The position numbers and the translations under genes were made by a program. A stretch of 64,000 nucleotides of DNA from Myxococcales bacterium. Lineage in GTDB: Bacteria; Myxococcota_A; Polyangia; Polyangiales; GCA-016699535. The DNA lies in the NCBI GenBank assembly GCA_016699535.1, contig CP064980.1:1434001-1498000 (forward strand), given 5' to 3'. The notes below the pieces were generated by a model that had not been told where the DNA came from, made no database searches, and saw only the letters and a program-made list of their open reading frames with translations. This document shows, in pieces, positions 45,816 through 53,998 of the stretch. The first letter of the stretch is position 1, and every line of letters starts with the position of its first letter.

Positions 45816-48203
45816 GTGATTGATTTGCAAAAAACACTTGTTCGATTGACTCTGCTGATAGGCTTGTGTCTCAGTGTTTCGTGTGACGGACAAATCCCTA
45901 GACTGGGTCCGAGCTCGCCGGATGTTTCGTTGCCAGATGCTGACCCATTACCAACCGATGCCTCCATTGACGATCAAGACACGAACTATCCCATTATTGT
46001 GTATGATATCCGTCATTTTGCCAACAAGGGGCAAACCCCCTCTCTGGCTCTTGAGTATTTCGATCGCATGCTCACGCTTCAAACTCTGCAAGGCATCGTC
46101 AACCGCAATGTGCCGCGCTTGTATTTTGTTTACGTTCAGTTGCGTCGCGACGAAGGCACCATCAATGTGGATGAAAACTGGTTTTCTGAGCTTTGTGACC
46201 CGAGCTCAACTTTCGAATGCAGGTCTGATTTTCAGGAACTTGATGGACGAGCCATTCTACGCTTTAAAGAAACCGACCAAAGCTCCGATGCAAGCTTGTC
46301 GATCGACGATCTGATTGCGAACTATTTTCTTGATGATCTTCAAGGCCTTGTCGTTTGGGATTCGCGCGTTCATGCGACCTCCCTGGCCGCTGCCAGCATC
46401 GCCGGCGCAACTTCTTCGCTTGCCGTTCGTTATTCGATGGACCCTAGCTCTTTGTATCAAAAGCTTGGGCACGCGCTTGCGTTGCCTGTCACCGAAGATT
46501 TATACGCCTTGGATTTTACACAACCCGGTATTCCGAACTACCCGGCTTTGGGCGACTTTGGACCTAAAAGCAACGTTTACCGCTGGCTAACCGAAACTTA
46601 TATCAACACGGCCAAACTTGATACACGACACGTGGCATGGTCGCTGGATTCTTTTTCAACAACCGTCACAAATGAGTCATGGCTCAACAACATGACCAGC
46701 CACATCAACTACTACGTCTCCAATAGAGCCATCATCGTTGATTTAGCCGTTCTGCAAGATTATACGCCCTGTGACGATCCTCTGGCTTCAATCAATTCGG
46801 ATTGGCACACGGCCAATCATGTTCTACAGGCTGCCAATCGAATCACAAGTGGACTTAAGTATGCTTATGGCTTTCCGCCTTGGCCTTACAAATACAGCAG
46901 TTGGAGAAACTGTGGTCTGTCCACAGATAACCTTCCTCCCCCTTATGTCAGCGAACATCGGTTCGTCAATTTACTATCTAGCTATGGTTACACCAACGTC
47001 CTTGAAGCTGCCGAAAGTGGCGCTTCGGGTGACTCCATCGGCCAAATGCCTAACATGAGCTTCTTTTCCCATCTGAAAAACGATCAACACCACTACAATC
47101 TCAATGCTCAAGCGGTTGCGCCCGCACAAGGAAGTAATGCAATCAATGGGGTGGTCTATCTCTTGGTCGCCATGGCCGACTATGAATCGGCGGGCCCCGC
47201 ACATATTGCGCTGCAGGATTCAAAGATTTTGAAGCAAAGCACAAGCCCAAGTTTCCCAGTGGCTTGGCTGATTAACCCCAACACTTTTGACCTTGCACCA
47301 CAGCAATTGACGTTCATTTTAAGAACCAAAACCCAACACGACTATTTTGTTGGCGAAGCTGGTTACGGCTACTTTGATGCCAATCTTTTTTCAGAAAAGA
47401 TAGCCATGGCACAGCTGGCTTCTCGAGCCTACGACCGTTACGGCTTAAGCATTACTGGTTTCACTATTTTCACACATAACATAGACCAAAAGGCCCTCCT
47501 GAGCCCCGAAGCACTTGACATGATGTCAGCTTTTAGCGGTGATGGCCTAGGCACCAGCCCCTCGGACGGCGATGGCGGAGATATCCGGATACAAAACCGT
47601 GTACCAATGATCAATGTCCGAGCCTATTTTCATCCCGAGGATGATCCTGTCGTGGCTGTCCAACAGTTCCTCGCGCAACACACGTACCATGCGGGTGCGC
47701 CTAACTTTTGGATCGCACGATCGATCTTCATGGGTCGAGCTACAGTCCAAACCTATATCGACGAACTGAAAAGGCAAACGCCCGGTCGTGACTACCGGAT
47801 TGTCGATCCCTACACTTTCTTTTATTTGCTTCGGCAATACCTGGGTTCCAACAACAACTATCGAGCCAGCTACCTGCAAGACACCTTTCCAAAAACGGTT
47901 AAGCCCAATCAGCTCGTGGCATTTAGTGTAACCATTCGGAACGATGGCTGGGATACTTGGCAAGCTAGTGGCGTCAATCCTTATGGCATAGGAGCTACCA
48001 TCGACGGACAAAGCCCCTATCCCATCGCACAGCTACTGTCCCAAGACGTCGCTCCGTCCCAAAGCATCACCGTTGACTTGCAAATTCAAGCACCCTCAAG
48101 CCCCGGAATGCACGAATTGAAGATCGATCTCAAAAAAGAAAACATCACCTGGTTCGAAAGCCAGCTTGATATACCCAGGTATATTCCCTTCACGGTCGAG
48201 TAA
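45816..48203 (+). CDS. GxGYxYP-domain lipoprotein (putative glycoside hydrolase) with Ig-like C-terminus
   Basis: Start at GTG 45816 with AAGG seven bases upstream (795 residues). The signal peptide has lipobox LSVSC. The body matches the GxGYxYP family: LTLQTLQGIVNRNVPRLYFV, LVVWDSRVHATSLAAASIAG, FGPKSNVYRWL, and GEAGYGYFDANLF (the name-giving motif, with F for the last aromatic/Pro). The last about 120 residues (VAFSVTIRNDGWDTW, then SPGMHELKIDL) look like an NBR1-type Ig domain. The catalytic mechanism is not established for the family. The 5' flank abuts the IS91-like copy C. Confidence 0.8.
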   Translation: MIDLQKTLVRLTLLIGLCLSVSCDGQIPRLGPSSPDVSLPDADPLPTDASIDDQDTNYPIIVYDIRHFANKGQTPSLALEYFDRMLTLQTLQGIVNRNVPRLYFVYVQLRRDEGTINVDENWFSELCDPSSTFECRSDFQELDGRAILRFKETDQSSDASLSIDDLIANYFLDDLQGLVVWDSRVHATSLAAASIAGATSSLAVRYSMDPSSLYQKLGHALALPVTEDLYALDFTQPGIPNYPALGDFGPKSNVYRWLTETYINTAKLDTRHVAWSLDSFSTTVTNESWLNNMTSHINYYVSNRAIIVDLAVLQDYTPCDDPLASINSDWHTANHVLQAANRITSGLKYAYGFPPWPYKYSSWRNCGLSTDNLPPPYVSEHRFVNLLSSYGYTNVLEAAESGASGDSIGQMPNMSFFSHLKNDQHHYNLNAQAVAPAQGSNAINGVVYLLVAMADYESAGPAHIALQDSKILKQSTSPSFPVAWLINPNTFDLAPQQLTFILRTKTQHDYFVGEAGYGYFDANLFSEKIAMAQLASRAYDRYGLSITGFTIFTHNIDQKALLSPEALDMMSAFSGDGLGTSPSDGDGGDIRIQNRVPMINVRAYFHPEDDPVVAVQQFLAQHTYHAGAPNFWIARSIFMGRATVQTYIDELKRQTPGRDYRIVDPYTFFYLLRQYLGSNNNYRASYLQDTFPKTVKPNQLVAFSVTIRNDGWDTWQASGVNPYGIGATIDGQSPYPIAQLLSQDVAPSQSITVDLQIQAPSSPGMHELKIDLKKENITWFESQLDIPRYIPFTVE

Positions 48204-48276
48204 TCCTCATGAACAGTCCCTGCGCAGCCAAAATCACATAGGTAAGAAAAGCGTAAAGTTAGATAGTTAAGTGTTT

Positions 48277-49178
48277 TCATGGGGGCATGGAGGAGCCATG
48301 CGGGTCACTTAAGGCCCCAGGTGGCGAAAAGTGGCGGTTTCTCGGGTATTTGGAAGACTTGGATTTAAGCGCGCGTGGACAGCTACTTTTCTTCTTTCGA
48401 GTGGGTAAGATGAAGAGTTCGGTTTGTTTCTGCAGGGCAATGAGTTTTTTCGGAATACTTCCCGGAGTGACGATGGCACAAAACATCCACTCAAGGGCAA
48501 TCATACGCATGACAATCACAAAGCTGATGCGCAAAGGCGAGCAGCGTCGTTTTTGCGCGACGCTTAGTATCCGGTAACGAATCAAGTTCTGAGCAAGCAG
48601 CAGGCCCCAAAGCTCTTGTATGACACCCTCTAAACGCAGCTGCCGTGACAAGATGGGTTTTCACCGAACTGAGCATGACCATCGGGCACAAGGGATAGCC
48701 GCTCGGGCCATAATCCCCAGCACTCGCTGTGCCAAAGGCTTTGTCGTTCGTCGCGCTTTCGTCGCAATGAAATAACGAACCATCCATCGTATAGACCTTC
48801 AGTCCATGAAAGTCCTTATGCTCCGCTTGCTTATCCCAGTGCAATGCGCTCGGTTTCGCAAAGCCACTGCAGTGGCTCGACTCCCACGGGCTGCCGTGCC
48901 TGGGTGATGCTGCTTTTGGCGACTTCCTTGTCCGAAGGCAGCGACAAATCTAACTCGCGCACCACTTCGCTGGTGGGGCGGTCGCGAACCAACGCCATCC
49001 CGATGAGCACCCAAATCACCTGCTCCATCGGTAAACGCAGACGTCGAACCGTGGCACTGCCTGTTTGCTCCAAAGCCTGCCCTATCCATTCATACGGCAA
49101 CTGCTTGGCACGCTTATCGGCTCGCAGCACATGCCCGTACATCCCGTATAAGGTCTCGATGCTGGTCTCGCTTGGCAT
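48277..49178 (-). pseudogene. IS4-family transposase, decayed with internal deletion
   Basis: The N-terminal part (from ATG 49178) has LRLPMEQVIWVLIGMALVRD, VVRELDLSLPSDKEVAKSSI and ARQPVGVEPLQWL (IS4 N-terminal domain). After a frame change follows FHGLKVYTMDGSLF (first catalytic Asp) up to SSVKTHLVTAA, then a jump to IQELWGLLLAQNLIRYRIL and a basic C-terminus. About 200 residues with the remaining catalytic residues are missing. Related to the fragment at 28888-29427. Confidence 0.82.
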
Positions 49179-49397
49179 ACCCCCTTCATCCGATCACGCC
49201 GTTTTGATCCCAGCACGCTTTTTTCGCAATTTCACACCCTCGGAGCTCTTATCCGATCGGCAGTGGGTTTCGAGGCCCCACTTTGGTAGGCTGTGTTTGA
49301 CTGAAGTGGCATAAATTGGGGCAAAAAATTGCCACAATTGTCATCTTTTGGCTTTTTTGTTGTCTAATTTGGCATGACTGCTTAGGGTGCCGGGCAT

Positions 49398-50219
49398 ATG
49401 ATTCGAGTGCTTTTTTTCGTGCTTAGTTGCGCGCTTCTTGGTTGCGGCGCGCGTTCTTGTCCTTCGAAGTCGCCTCGTTCGGTAAAGCAGGCGTTGCAGT
49501 TGCATCAAAGCATGCATGCCTATTTGTCATCGCTCAGGGCTGAAGCACGCGTGGAGCAATACGATCGTCATGGTCGCATCAAAGGGACGGTGATGATGTT
49601 TGTTATGCGGCCTGATCGTGTACGCTTTGATATGCTTACGCAGTTTGGTCCGGCAGCTATTCTGACCAGCAAAGGTCCGAGTTTTCAGTTCAGTGATTTT
49701 AAGGCCAAAAAGTTTAGCTCTGGCTTAACGTGTCCGGGCAACATTGCACGGCTGATTGGGATGAATCTAAGTGCTGAAGAGCTTGGCAAACTGCTTTTTG
49801 CTGAAGTGCCTGAGATGCCTGCAGCGCGCACGAGTATGATGTGCACTTCCGAAGGCTACTATCGTTTGATGCGTTATTCAAAAGATGGCCGTCGCCAAGA
49901 AATCGACTTTGATGTGCGCGGAGCCGATCGCGATAAAAGTATTGAAGAGCAGCGTCTAAGGCTTGTGCGCATTGAGCTTTATGACTCACAAAACAGGCGG
50001 CAGTGGAAAGTACTCTACGATGAGTACAAGGTGCTTTCTCTGCCCGGCCATGCCATGGGGATTGCGATGCCACATCGCGTTGAGTTTTTTGATGGTTACC
50101 GAGGGAGCGAGGTGCTTTTGAAGTTCAAAAAAATCGACCTCAACGTTTCGATAGAATCTACAATCTTTGATCAAGAGGCCCGGCCCGGTATGACACTCGA
50201 GGAAAACCTGTGCGAATGA
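49398..50219 (+). CDS. LolB/LolA-like outer-membrane lipoprotein (DUF4292-like)
   Basis: A 273-residue lipoprotein; signal peptide with lipobox LLGC followed by GARSCPS. The mature part has the half-barrel pattern of lipoprotein carriers: YLSSLRAEARVEQYDRHGRI, GTVMMFVMRPDRVRFDML, FGPAAILTSKGPSFQFSDF and QEIDFDVRGAD. This fold is shared by LolA, LolB and DUF4292 proteins; a role in carrying lipoproteins or lipids is plausible, not shown. It is 55 bases upstream of the oppD gene on the same strand and may be cotranscribed. Confidence 0.75.
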   Translation: MIRVLFFVLSCALLGCGARSCPSKSPRSVKQALQLHQSMHAYLSSLRAEARVEQYDRHGRIKGTVMMFVMRPDRVRFDMLTQFGPAAILTSKGPSFQFSDFKAKKFSSGLTCPGNIARLIGMNLSAEELGKLLFAEVPEMPAARTSMMCTSEGYYRLMRYSKDGRRQEIDFDVRGADRDKSIEEQRLRLVRIELYDSQNRRQWKVLYDEYKVLSLPGHAMGIAMPHRVEFFDGYRGSEVLLKFKKIDLNVSIESTIFDQEARPGMTLEENLCE

Positions 50220-50274
50220 AGAAGTTTATCAAAAGATGAGCGAATAGCGCCAAAATGCTATAACGTTCGAAGCT

Positions 50275-51264
50275 ATGGATAGTCCTCTTTTAGACATACA
50301 GAACCTTGCGGTTGATTTTCGTACCGACGAAGGGGTGCTGCGTGCCGTCGATGGCGTCTCTTTTCGCGTCAATAAAGGGAGCGTTGTTGGCGTGGTCGGC
50401 GAGAGCGGGTGCGGTAAAAGTGTAACCTCGCTGGCCATTATGAGACTTATTCCTGAGCCGCCTGGCAAGATTGCTCGTGGCGAGATTCGTTTCGATGAGC
50501 AGCCACTGTTGGCTCTTTCGAATAAAGCGATGCGACGTTTGCGCGGCAACCGTATGGCAATGATTTTTCAGGAGCCGATGACGTCTCTTAATCCTGTCTA
50601 CACGGTAGGGCAGCAGATTGTTGAAGGCATCCGGGTGCATCAGCGCATGACTCGAAAAGATGCATATAAGAAAGCTGTGCGACTGCTTGGTTTAGTCGGT
50701 ATTCCGTCGCCATCGGAGCGCGTTCACAGTTATCCACACGAACTCTCTGGCGGGATGCGCCAACGTGTGATGATCGCGATGGCGCTTAGCTGCGATCCTG
50801 AGCTTTTGATTGCCGATGAACCCACGACGGCGCTTGATGTGACTATTCAAGCGCAGATTTTGGAACTGCTCAAAAAGCTACAAGCGGAGCGGGGCATGAG
50901 CATTTTACTTGTGACTCATGATCTCGGCGTGGTCTCTGAGTTTGCCGATGAAATTGTGGTCATGTACGCCGGCAAAGTTGTAGAACATGCTCTTAGTCGT
51001 GATTTGTTTAAGAACCCGTCGCATCCTTATACACAAGGCCTTTTGCGAAGCGTGCCGGGCTACAAAGACAATACCAAAGCGAAACGATTGCCTACGATTG
51101 CAGGTGTCGTTCCAGATCTTCGCGATTTGCCCAAGGGCTGTCGTTTTCAGGATCGCTGCTCGCGTGTGATCGATCGCTGCCGCGAGAAAGAGCCCGATTT
51201 ATTGTCCATTGAAGAGCATCATGAAGTGGCATGCTTTGTTGCGCAGGCGGAGCAGATTTCATGA
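50275..51264 (+). CDS. Oligopeptide/dipeptide ABC transporter ATPase, OppD/DppD type
   Basis: A 329-residue ATPase of a peptide importer. Walker A GESGCGKS (43-49), Q-loop MIFQEPMTSLNP, signature LSGGMRQRV, Walker B LLIADEPTTALD, H-loop THDLGVVSEF, and the family-specific C-terminal region with CRFQDRCSRVIDRCREKEP (Cys motif that in some members carries an Fe-S cluster). The stop TGA overlaps the ATG of the next ATPase. No permease or binding-protein genes are in the window, so the partners must be elsewhere. Confidence 0.92.
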   Translation: MDSPLLDIQNLAVDFRTDEGVLRAVDGVSFRVNKGSVVGVVGESGCGKSVTSLAIMRLIPEPPGKIARGEIRFDEQPLLALSNKAMRRLRGNRMAMIFQEPMTSLNPVYTVGQQIVEGIRVHQRMTRKDAYKKAVRLLGLVGIPSPSERVHSYPHELSGGMRQRVMIAMALSCDPELLIADEPTTALDVTIQAQILELLKKLQAERGMSILLVTHDLGVVSEFADEIVVMYAGKVVEHALSRDLFKNPSHPYTQGLLRSVPGYKDNTKAKRLPTIAGVVPDLRDLPKGCRFQDRCSRVIDRCREKEPDLLSIEEHHEVACFVAQAEQIS

Positions 51265-52238
51265 CTGAAGCCTTGGTTCACGTTGATCATCTGAGTAAGA
51301 AATTTAAAGTACGGAGTGGCTTTCTCGGAAGAAAGCCGGTCTATCTTCAGGCTGTCGATAGCGTTAGCTTGGACGTTTTTCCGAAGGAGACCGTTGGGCT
51401 TGTGGGCGAGTCAGGCTGCGGGAAAAGCACTTTTGGACGTTTGCTTCTAAGGCTGCTCGAGCCCACGGCGGGGCGCATCTTTTTTGAAGGCAAGGAACTT
51501 ACCGAACTTAGCACTAAGGCCATGAGACCACTGCGCAAGCGCATGCAAATCGTGTTTCAAGATCCTTACAGCTCGCTCAATCCGCGGATGTCGATTGGCT
51601 CTGCGCTAAGCGAAGCCATGCATGTGCATCACTTGGTTGAGTCACGTAAAGATGCAAAAGATCGCGTTCAGAAACTGCTCGAACGTGTCGGCCTTCGAAA
51701 AGAACATGCGAATCGCTATCCACATGAGTTTTCCGGTGGTCAGAGGCAGCGCATAGGGATTGCAAGAGCGCTTGCTGTCGAGCCTTCGTTTATTGTGTGC
51801 GATGAGCCGGTGAGTGCGCTTGATGTTTCCATTCAAGCTCAGGTGGTTAACTTACTCAAAGACTTGCAGGAAGAATTTGAGCTGAGCTATTTATTTATTG
51901 CTCACGATCTAAAAGTAGTTGAATTCATGTCAGAGCGCGTGGCGGTGATGTACTTGGGCAAAATCGTTGAGCTCACCTCCTCGCAACGGCTCTACGAAGA
52001 AGCAGCGCACCCTTATACGAAAGCCCTGCTGAGTGCGGTTCCAGTGCCCGATCCAGACCGAAAACAGACCCGGTTGATATTGAAGGGCGATGTGCCGAGT
52101 CCGATTACACCGCCGAGTGGCTGTCATTTTCATCCACGTTGTCCCATCGCGCAAAAGGGTTTGTGTGATGTGCAAGCACCTGAGCTTCGCGAGCTTCAAG
52201 CAGGACATCAAGTGGCTTGTCATCTTGCAGAAGGTTAG
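51261..52238 (+). CDS. Oligopeptide/dipeptide ABC transporter ATPase, OppF/DppF type
   Basis: Start at ATG 51261, overlapping the OppD stop (ATGA); 325 residues. VRSGFLGRKPVYLQAVDSVS is the OppF-type N-terminus. Walker A GESGCGKS, IVFQDPYSSLNPRM, FSGGQRQRIGIARAL, Walker B FIVCDEPVSALD, HDLKVVEFM, and a C-terminal CHFHPRCPIAQKGLCD Cys motif. With OppD it forms the heterodimeric motor of a peptide importer. Translationally coupled to OppD and followed by an SGNH hydrolase 6 bases later. Confidence 0.92.
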   Translation: MTEALVHVDHLSKKFKVRSGFLGRKPVYLQAVDSVSLDVFPKETVGLVGESGCGKSTFGRLLLRLLEPTAGRIFFEGKELTELSTKAMRPLRKRMQIVFQDPYSSLNPRMSIGSALSEAMHVHHLVESRKDAKDRVQKLLERVGLRKEHANRYPHEFSGGQRQRIGIARALAVEPSFIVCDEPVSALDVSIQAQVVNLLKDLQEEFELSYLFIAHDLKVVEFMSERVAVMYLGKIVELTSSQRLYEEAAHPYTKALLSAVPVPDPDRKQTRLILKGDVPSPITPPSGCHFHPRCPIAQKGLCDVQAPELRELQAGHQVACHLAEG

Positions 52239-52244
52239 TTGGCG

Positions 52245-52898
52245 ATGGCGCAGCGAGTGTTACGCGTGCTGTTTATCGGTAACAGCTACACATTTTATCA
52301 CGAGATGCCAAAGTTAGTGCAATCACTTGCTCAAGGCCAAATCCCGATGGAGTGCGAGTATTCAGCGCGTGGTGGCGTGGACTTACGTTTGCATTGGCGC
52401 AAGATGAAGAGTCGAAAAAGAGTTGAAGAGGGCGATTGGAATCACGTTGTTGTGCAGGAGCGTAGCAGCGACCCTTTGCATTCGGGATTGAAGTTTTATT
52501 GGTATGGTTTGCGCTTTGTGCGGGCAGCGCATCGCATTGGAGCAAAACCTCTCCTTTTTCAAACTTGGCCACGCAAAGCCGGTCACGAGCTGTATCAATC
52601 GGCATGGTCTGGTGAAAATCCTGAACGGATGCTCGAAAAGATAAGTAGTGCCTATCAAAAACTTGCCGCGATGTCTGATGCAAGCGTTATCCCGGTTGGC
52701 GAGAAATGGTGGAAGGTCTTGCAGCATTTTCCTGGTATTGAGCTTTACGATGAAGATGGTCATCACGCCTCATTGGCTGGCGCCTATCTTACGGCCTGCA
52801 CCTTTGCTCAAGCCTTCGGCGTCGACCTCAAGCAGACAGACTTTGTACCAAAAGATCTAAACCCAGAGTTAGCCCGCTGTCTTCGTGATTCAGTGTAG
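52245..52898 (+). CDS. SGNH/GDSL-type hydrolase
   Basis: Start at ATG 52245 (TTG two codons earlier possible); 217 residues, cytosolic, no signal. Block I FIGNSYTFYHEMP (Ser nucleophile replaces the GDS order, as in SGNH families with GNS), block III-like VVVQERSSDPL, and the catalytic Asp/His pair in DEDGHHASLAGAY. A short-chain esterase or deacylase is likely; the substrate is unknown. It is in the same run as the oppDF genes, so it may process an imported compound. A cluster of multi-hairpin repeats follows. Confidence 0.82.
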   Translation: MAQRVLRVLFIGNSYTFYHEMPKLVQSLAQGQIPMECEYSARGGVDLRLHWRKMKSRKRVEEGDWNHVVVQERSSDPLHSGLKFYWYGLRFVRAAHRIGAKPLLFQTWPRKAGHELYQSAWSGENPERMLEKISSAYQKLAAMSDASVIPVGEKWWKVLQHFPGIELYDEDGHHASLAGAYLTACTFAQAFGVDLKQTDFVPKDLNPELARCLRDSV

Positions 52899-52918
52899 AC
52901 ATATACTTCCTAACCCCA

Positions 52919-53041
52919 CACCCCCGCGAGCAGCGCGAGCCCGCAGGGGAGGGGAGCCGACGCGCGAAGCGCGCTCGGGAGGGGATTGTCGTAAATCCCC
53001 TCTTTGGAGCGCTGCTACGCAGCGGTCCAACCAGTTAAAGC
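52919..53041 (+). repeat. Multi-hairpin dispersed repeat, copy R4
   Basis: Same layout as R1; stems CCGACGCGC/GCGCGCTCGG, GGGGATT/AATCCCC and CGCTGC-tac-GCAGCG. It lies between the SGNH hydrolase and Crp/Fnr genes. The end ccaaccagttaaagc matches R1-R3. Confidence 0.8.
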
Positions 53042-53078
53042 TAAAAACTTAACCAGTTCCAAAATTACCTACCCAATC

Positions 53079-53201
53079 ACCCCGCGAGCAGCGCGAGCCC
53101 GCAGGGGAGGGAGCCGACGCGCGAAGCGCGCTCGGGAGGGGATTGTTGTGAATCCCCTCTTTGGAGCGCTGCTGCGCAGCGGTACAAACAGTCAAAGCTA
53201 A
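53079..53201 (+). repeat. Multi-hairpin dispersed repeat, copy R5
   Basis: About 160 bases after R4 (start to start), with a shared linker (gctaaaaacttaaccagttcc before it, close to the R1-R2 linker). Stem GGGGATT/AATCCCC is kept; last stem CGCTGC-tgc-GCAGCG has a changed loop. Confidence 0.8.
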
Positions 53202-53317
53202 AGAGCCCACCAACTTAAAAAATGTTTATCGAACACCTGGCTTGCAAAGCAACGAGCCAAATAGCAAATCACCAAAAGCACTTGCAAATCTGTGGCTCTA
53301 ATCGAATACTGGCGAGC

Positions 53318-53989
53318 ATGCAGCAACAGCTGGATGAAGTAGAACGAAAACGGCTTTTTGAGTCCTACGGGCGTGAACATCGCGCTGGAGAGAGCATTTT
53401 TCACGAAGGTGATGCAAGTGACCTTTGCTATTTGCTTCAAGAAGGTCGCGTTCGCCTCGCCAAACAAATCCGTGGGATTGAGCGCGGGATGTCGGTTTTA
53501 CGGCCGGGTGAGTTGTTTGGTGAAGATGCGCTCGTTTCAAAAGGTGTACGGGCAAATAGCGCGATTGCGCTCAGTGACGTCACCACCCTTGCTTTCGATC
53601 GAGAAACCTTTGGCATGTTGCTTTCCAATAACCCGGACGTTGGATTTAGGCTGCTTGAGCAATTGGTGCATCGCTTGCGGGACGCAGAGGAACGTCTCGA
53701 AAACAGCATGCTTCGTGACCATCCTTCACGCGTGATCAATACATTACTCAAGCTCGCTGGCGCTTCAAAGTCTAAAGCAAGCCCTTTGACTTTGGATCTT
53801 TCACCCTTGGAACTGTCCGGTAGAGCGGGGCTCGATGTCGATGCTGTTAAAGCAGTAGTATTGCAACTGCGAGAAGGCGGCTACATTAAAATTCAACAAG
53901 AACAGTTGGTCATCATGGACGTTGATGCACTGAAGCGTCTTTATGAATTGCTAGGCGTCAAAGAAGAGGTGCGTGGCGATCGCGAATAG
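53318..53989 (+). CDS. Crp/Fnr-family transcriptional regulator
   Basis: Start at ATG 53318 with GGCGAG just upstream (223 residues); earlier codons overlap the repeats. The N-terminal cyclic-nucleotide-binding fold has GESIFHEGDASDLCYLLQEG, MSVLRPGELFGEDALVSKG, and ATLAFD-type strand ends. The long dimer helix includes LLEQLVHRLRDAEERL. The C-terminal winged helix has LSPLELSGRAGLDVDAVKA then LREGGYIKIQQEQL. No Fnr-type cysteine cluster is seen; the residues of the cAMP pocket are not conserved enough to claim a ligand. It may control the polysaccharide-related genes that converge on it. Confidence 0.9.
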   Translation: MQQQLDEVERKRLFESYGREHRAGESIFHEGDASDLCYLLQEGRVRLAKQIRGIERGMSVLRPGELFGEDALVSKGVRANSAIALSDVTTLAFDRETFGMLLSNNPDVGFRLLEQLVHRLRDAEERLENSMLRDHPSRVINTLLKLAGASKSKASPLTLDLSPLELSGRAGLDVDAVKAVVLQLREGGYIKIQQEQLVIMDVDALKRLYELLGVKEEVRGDRE

Positions 53990-53998
53990 AGAATTTGT

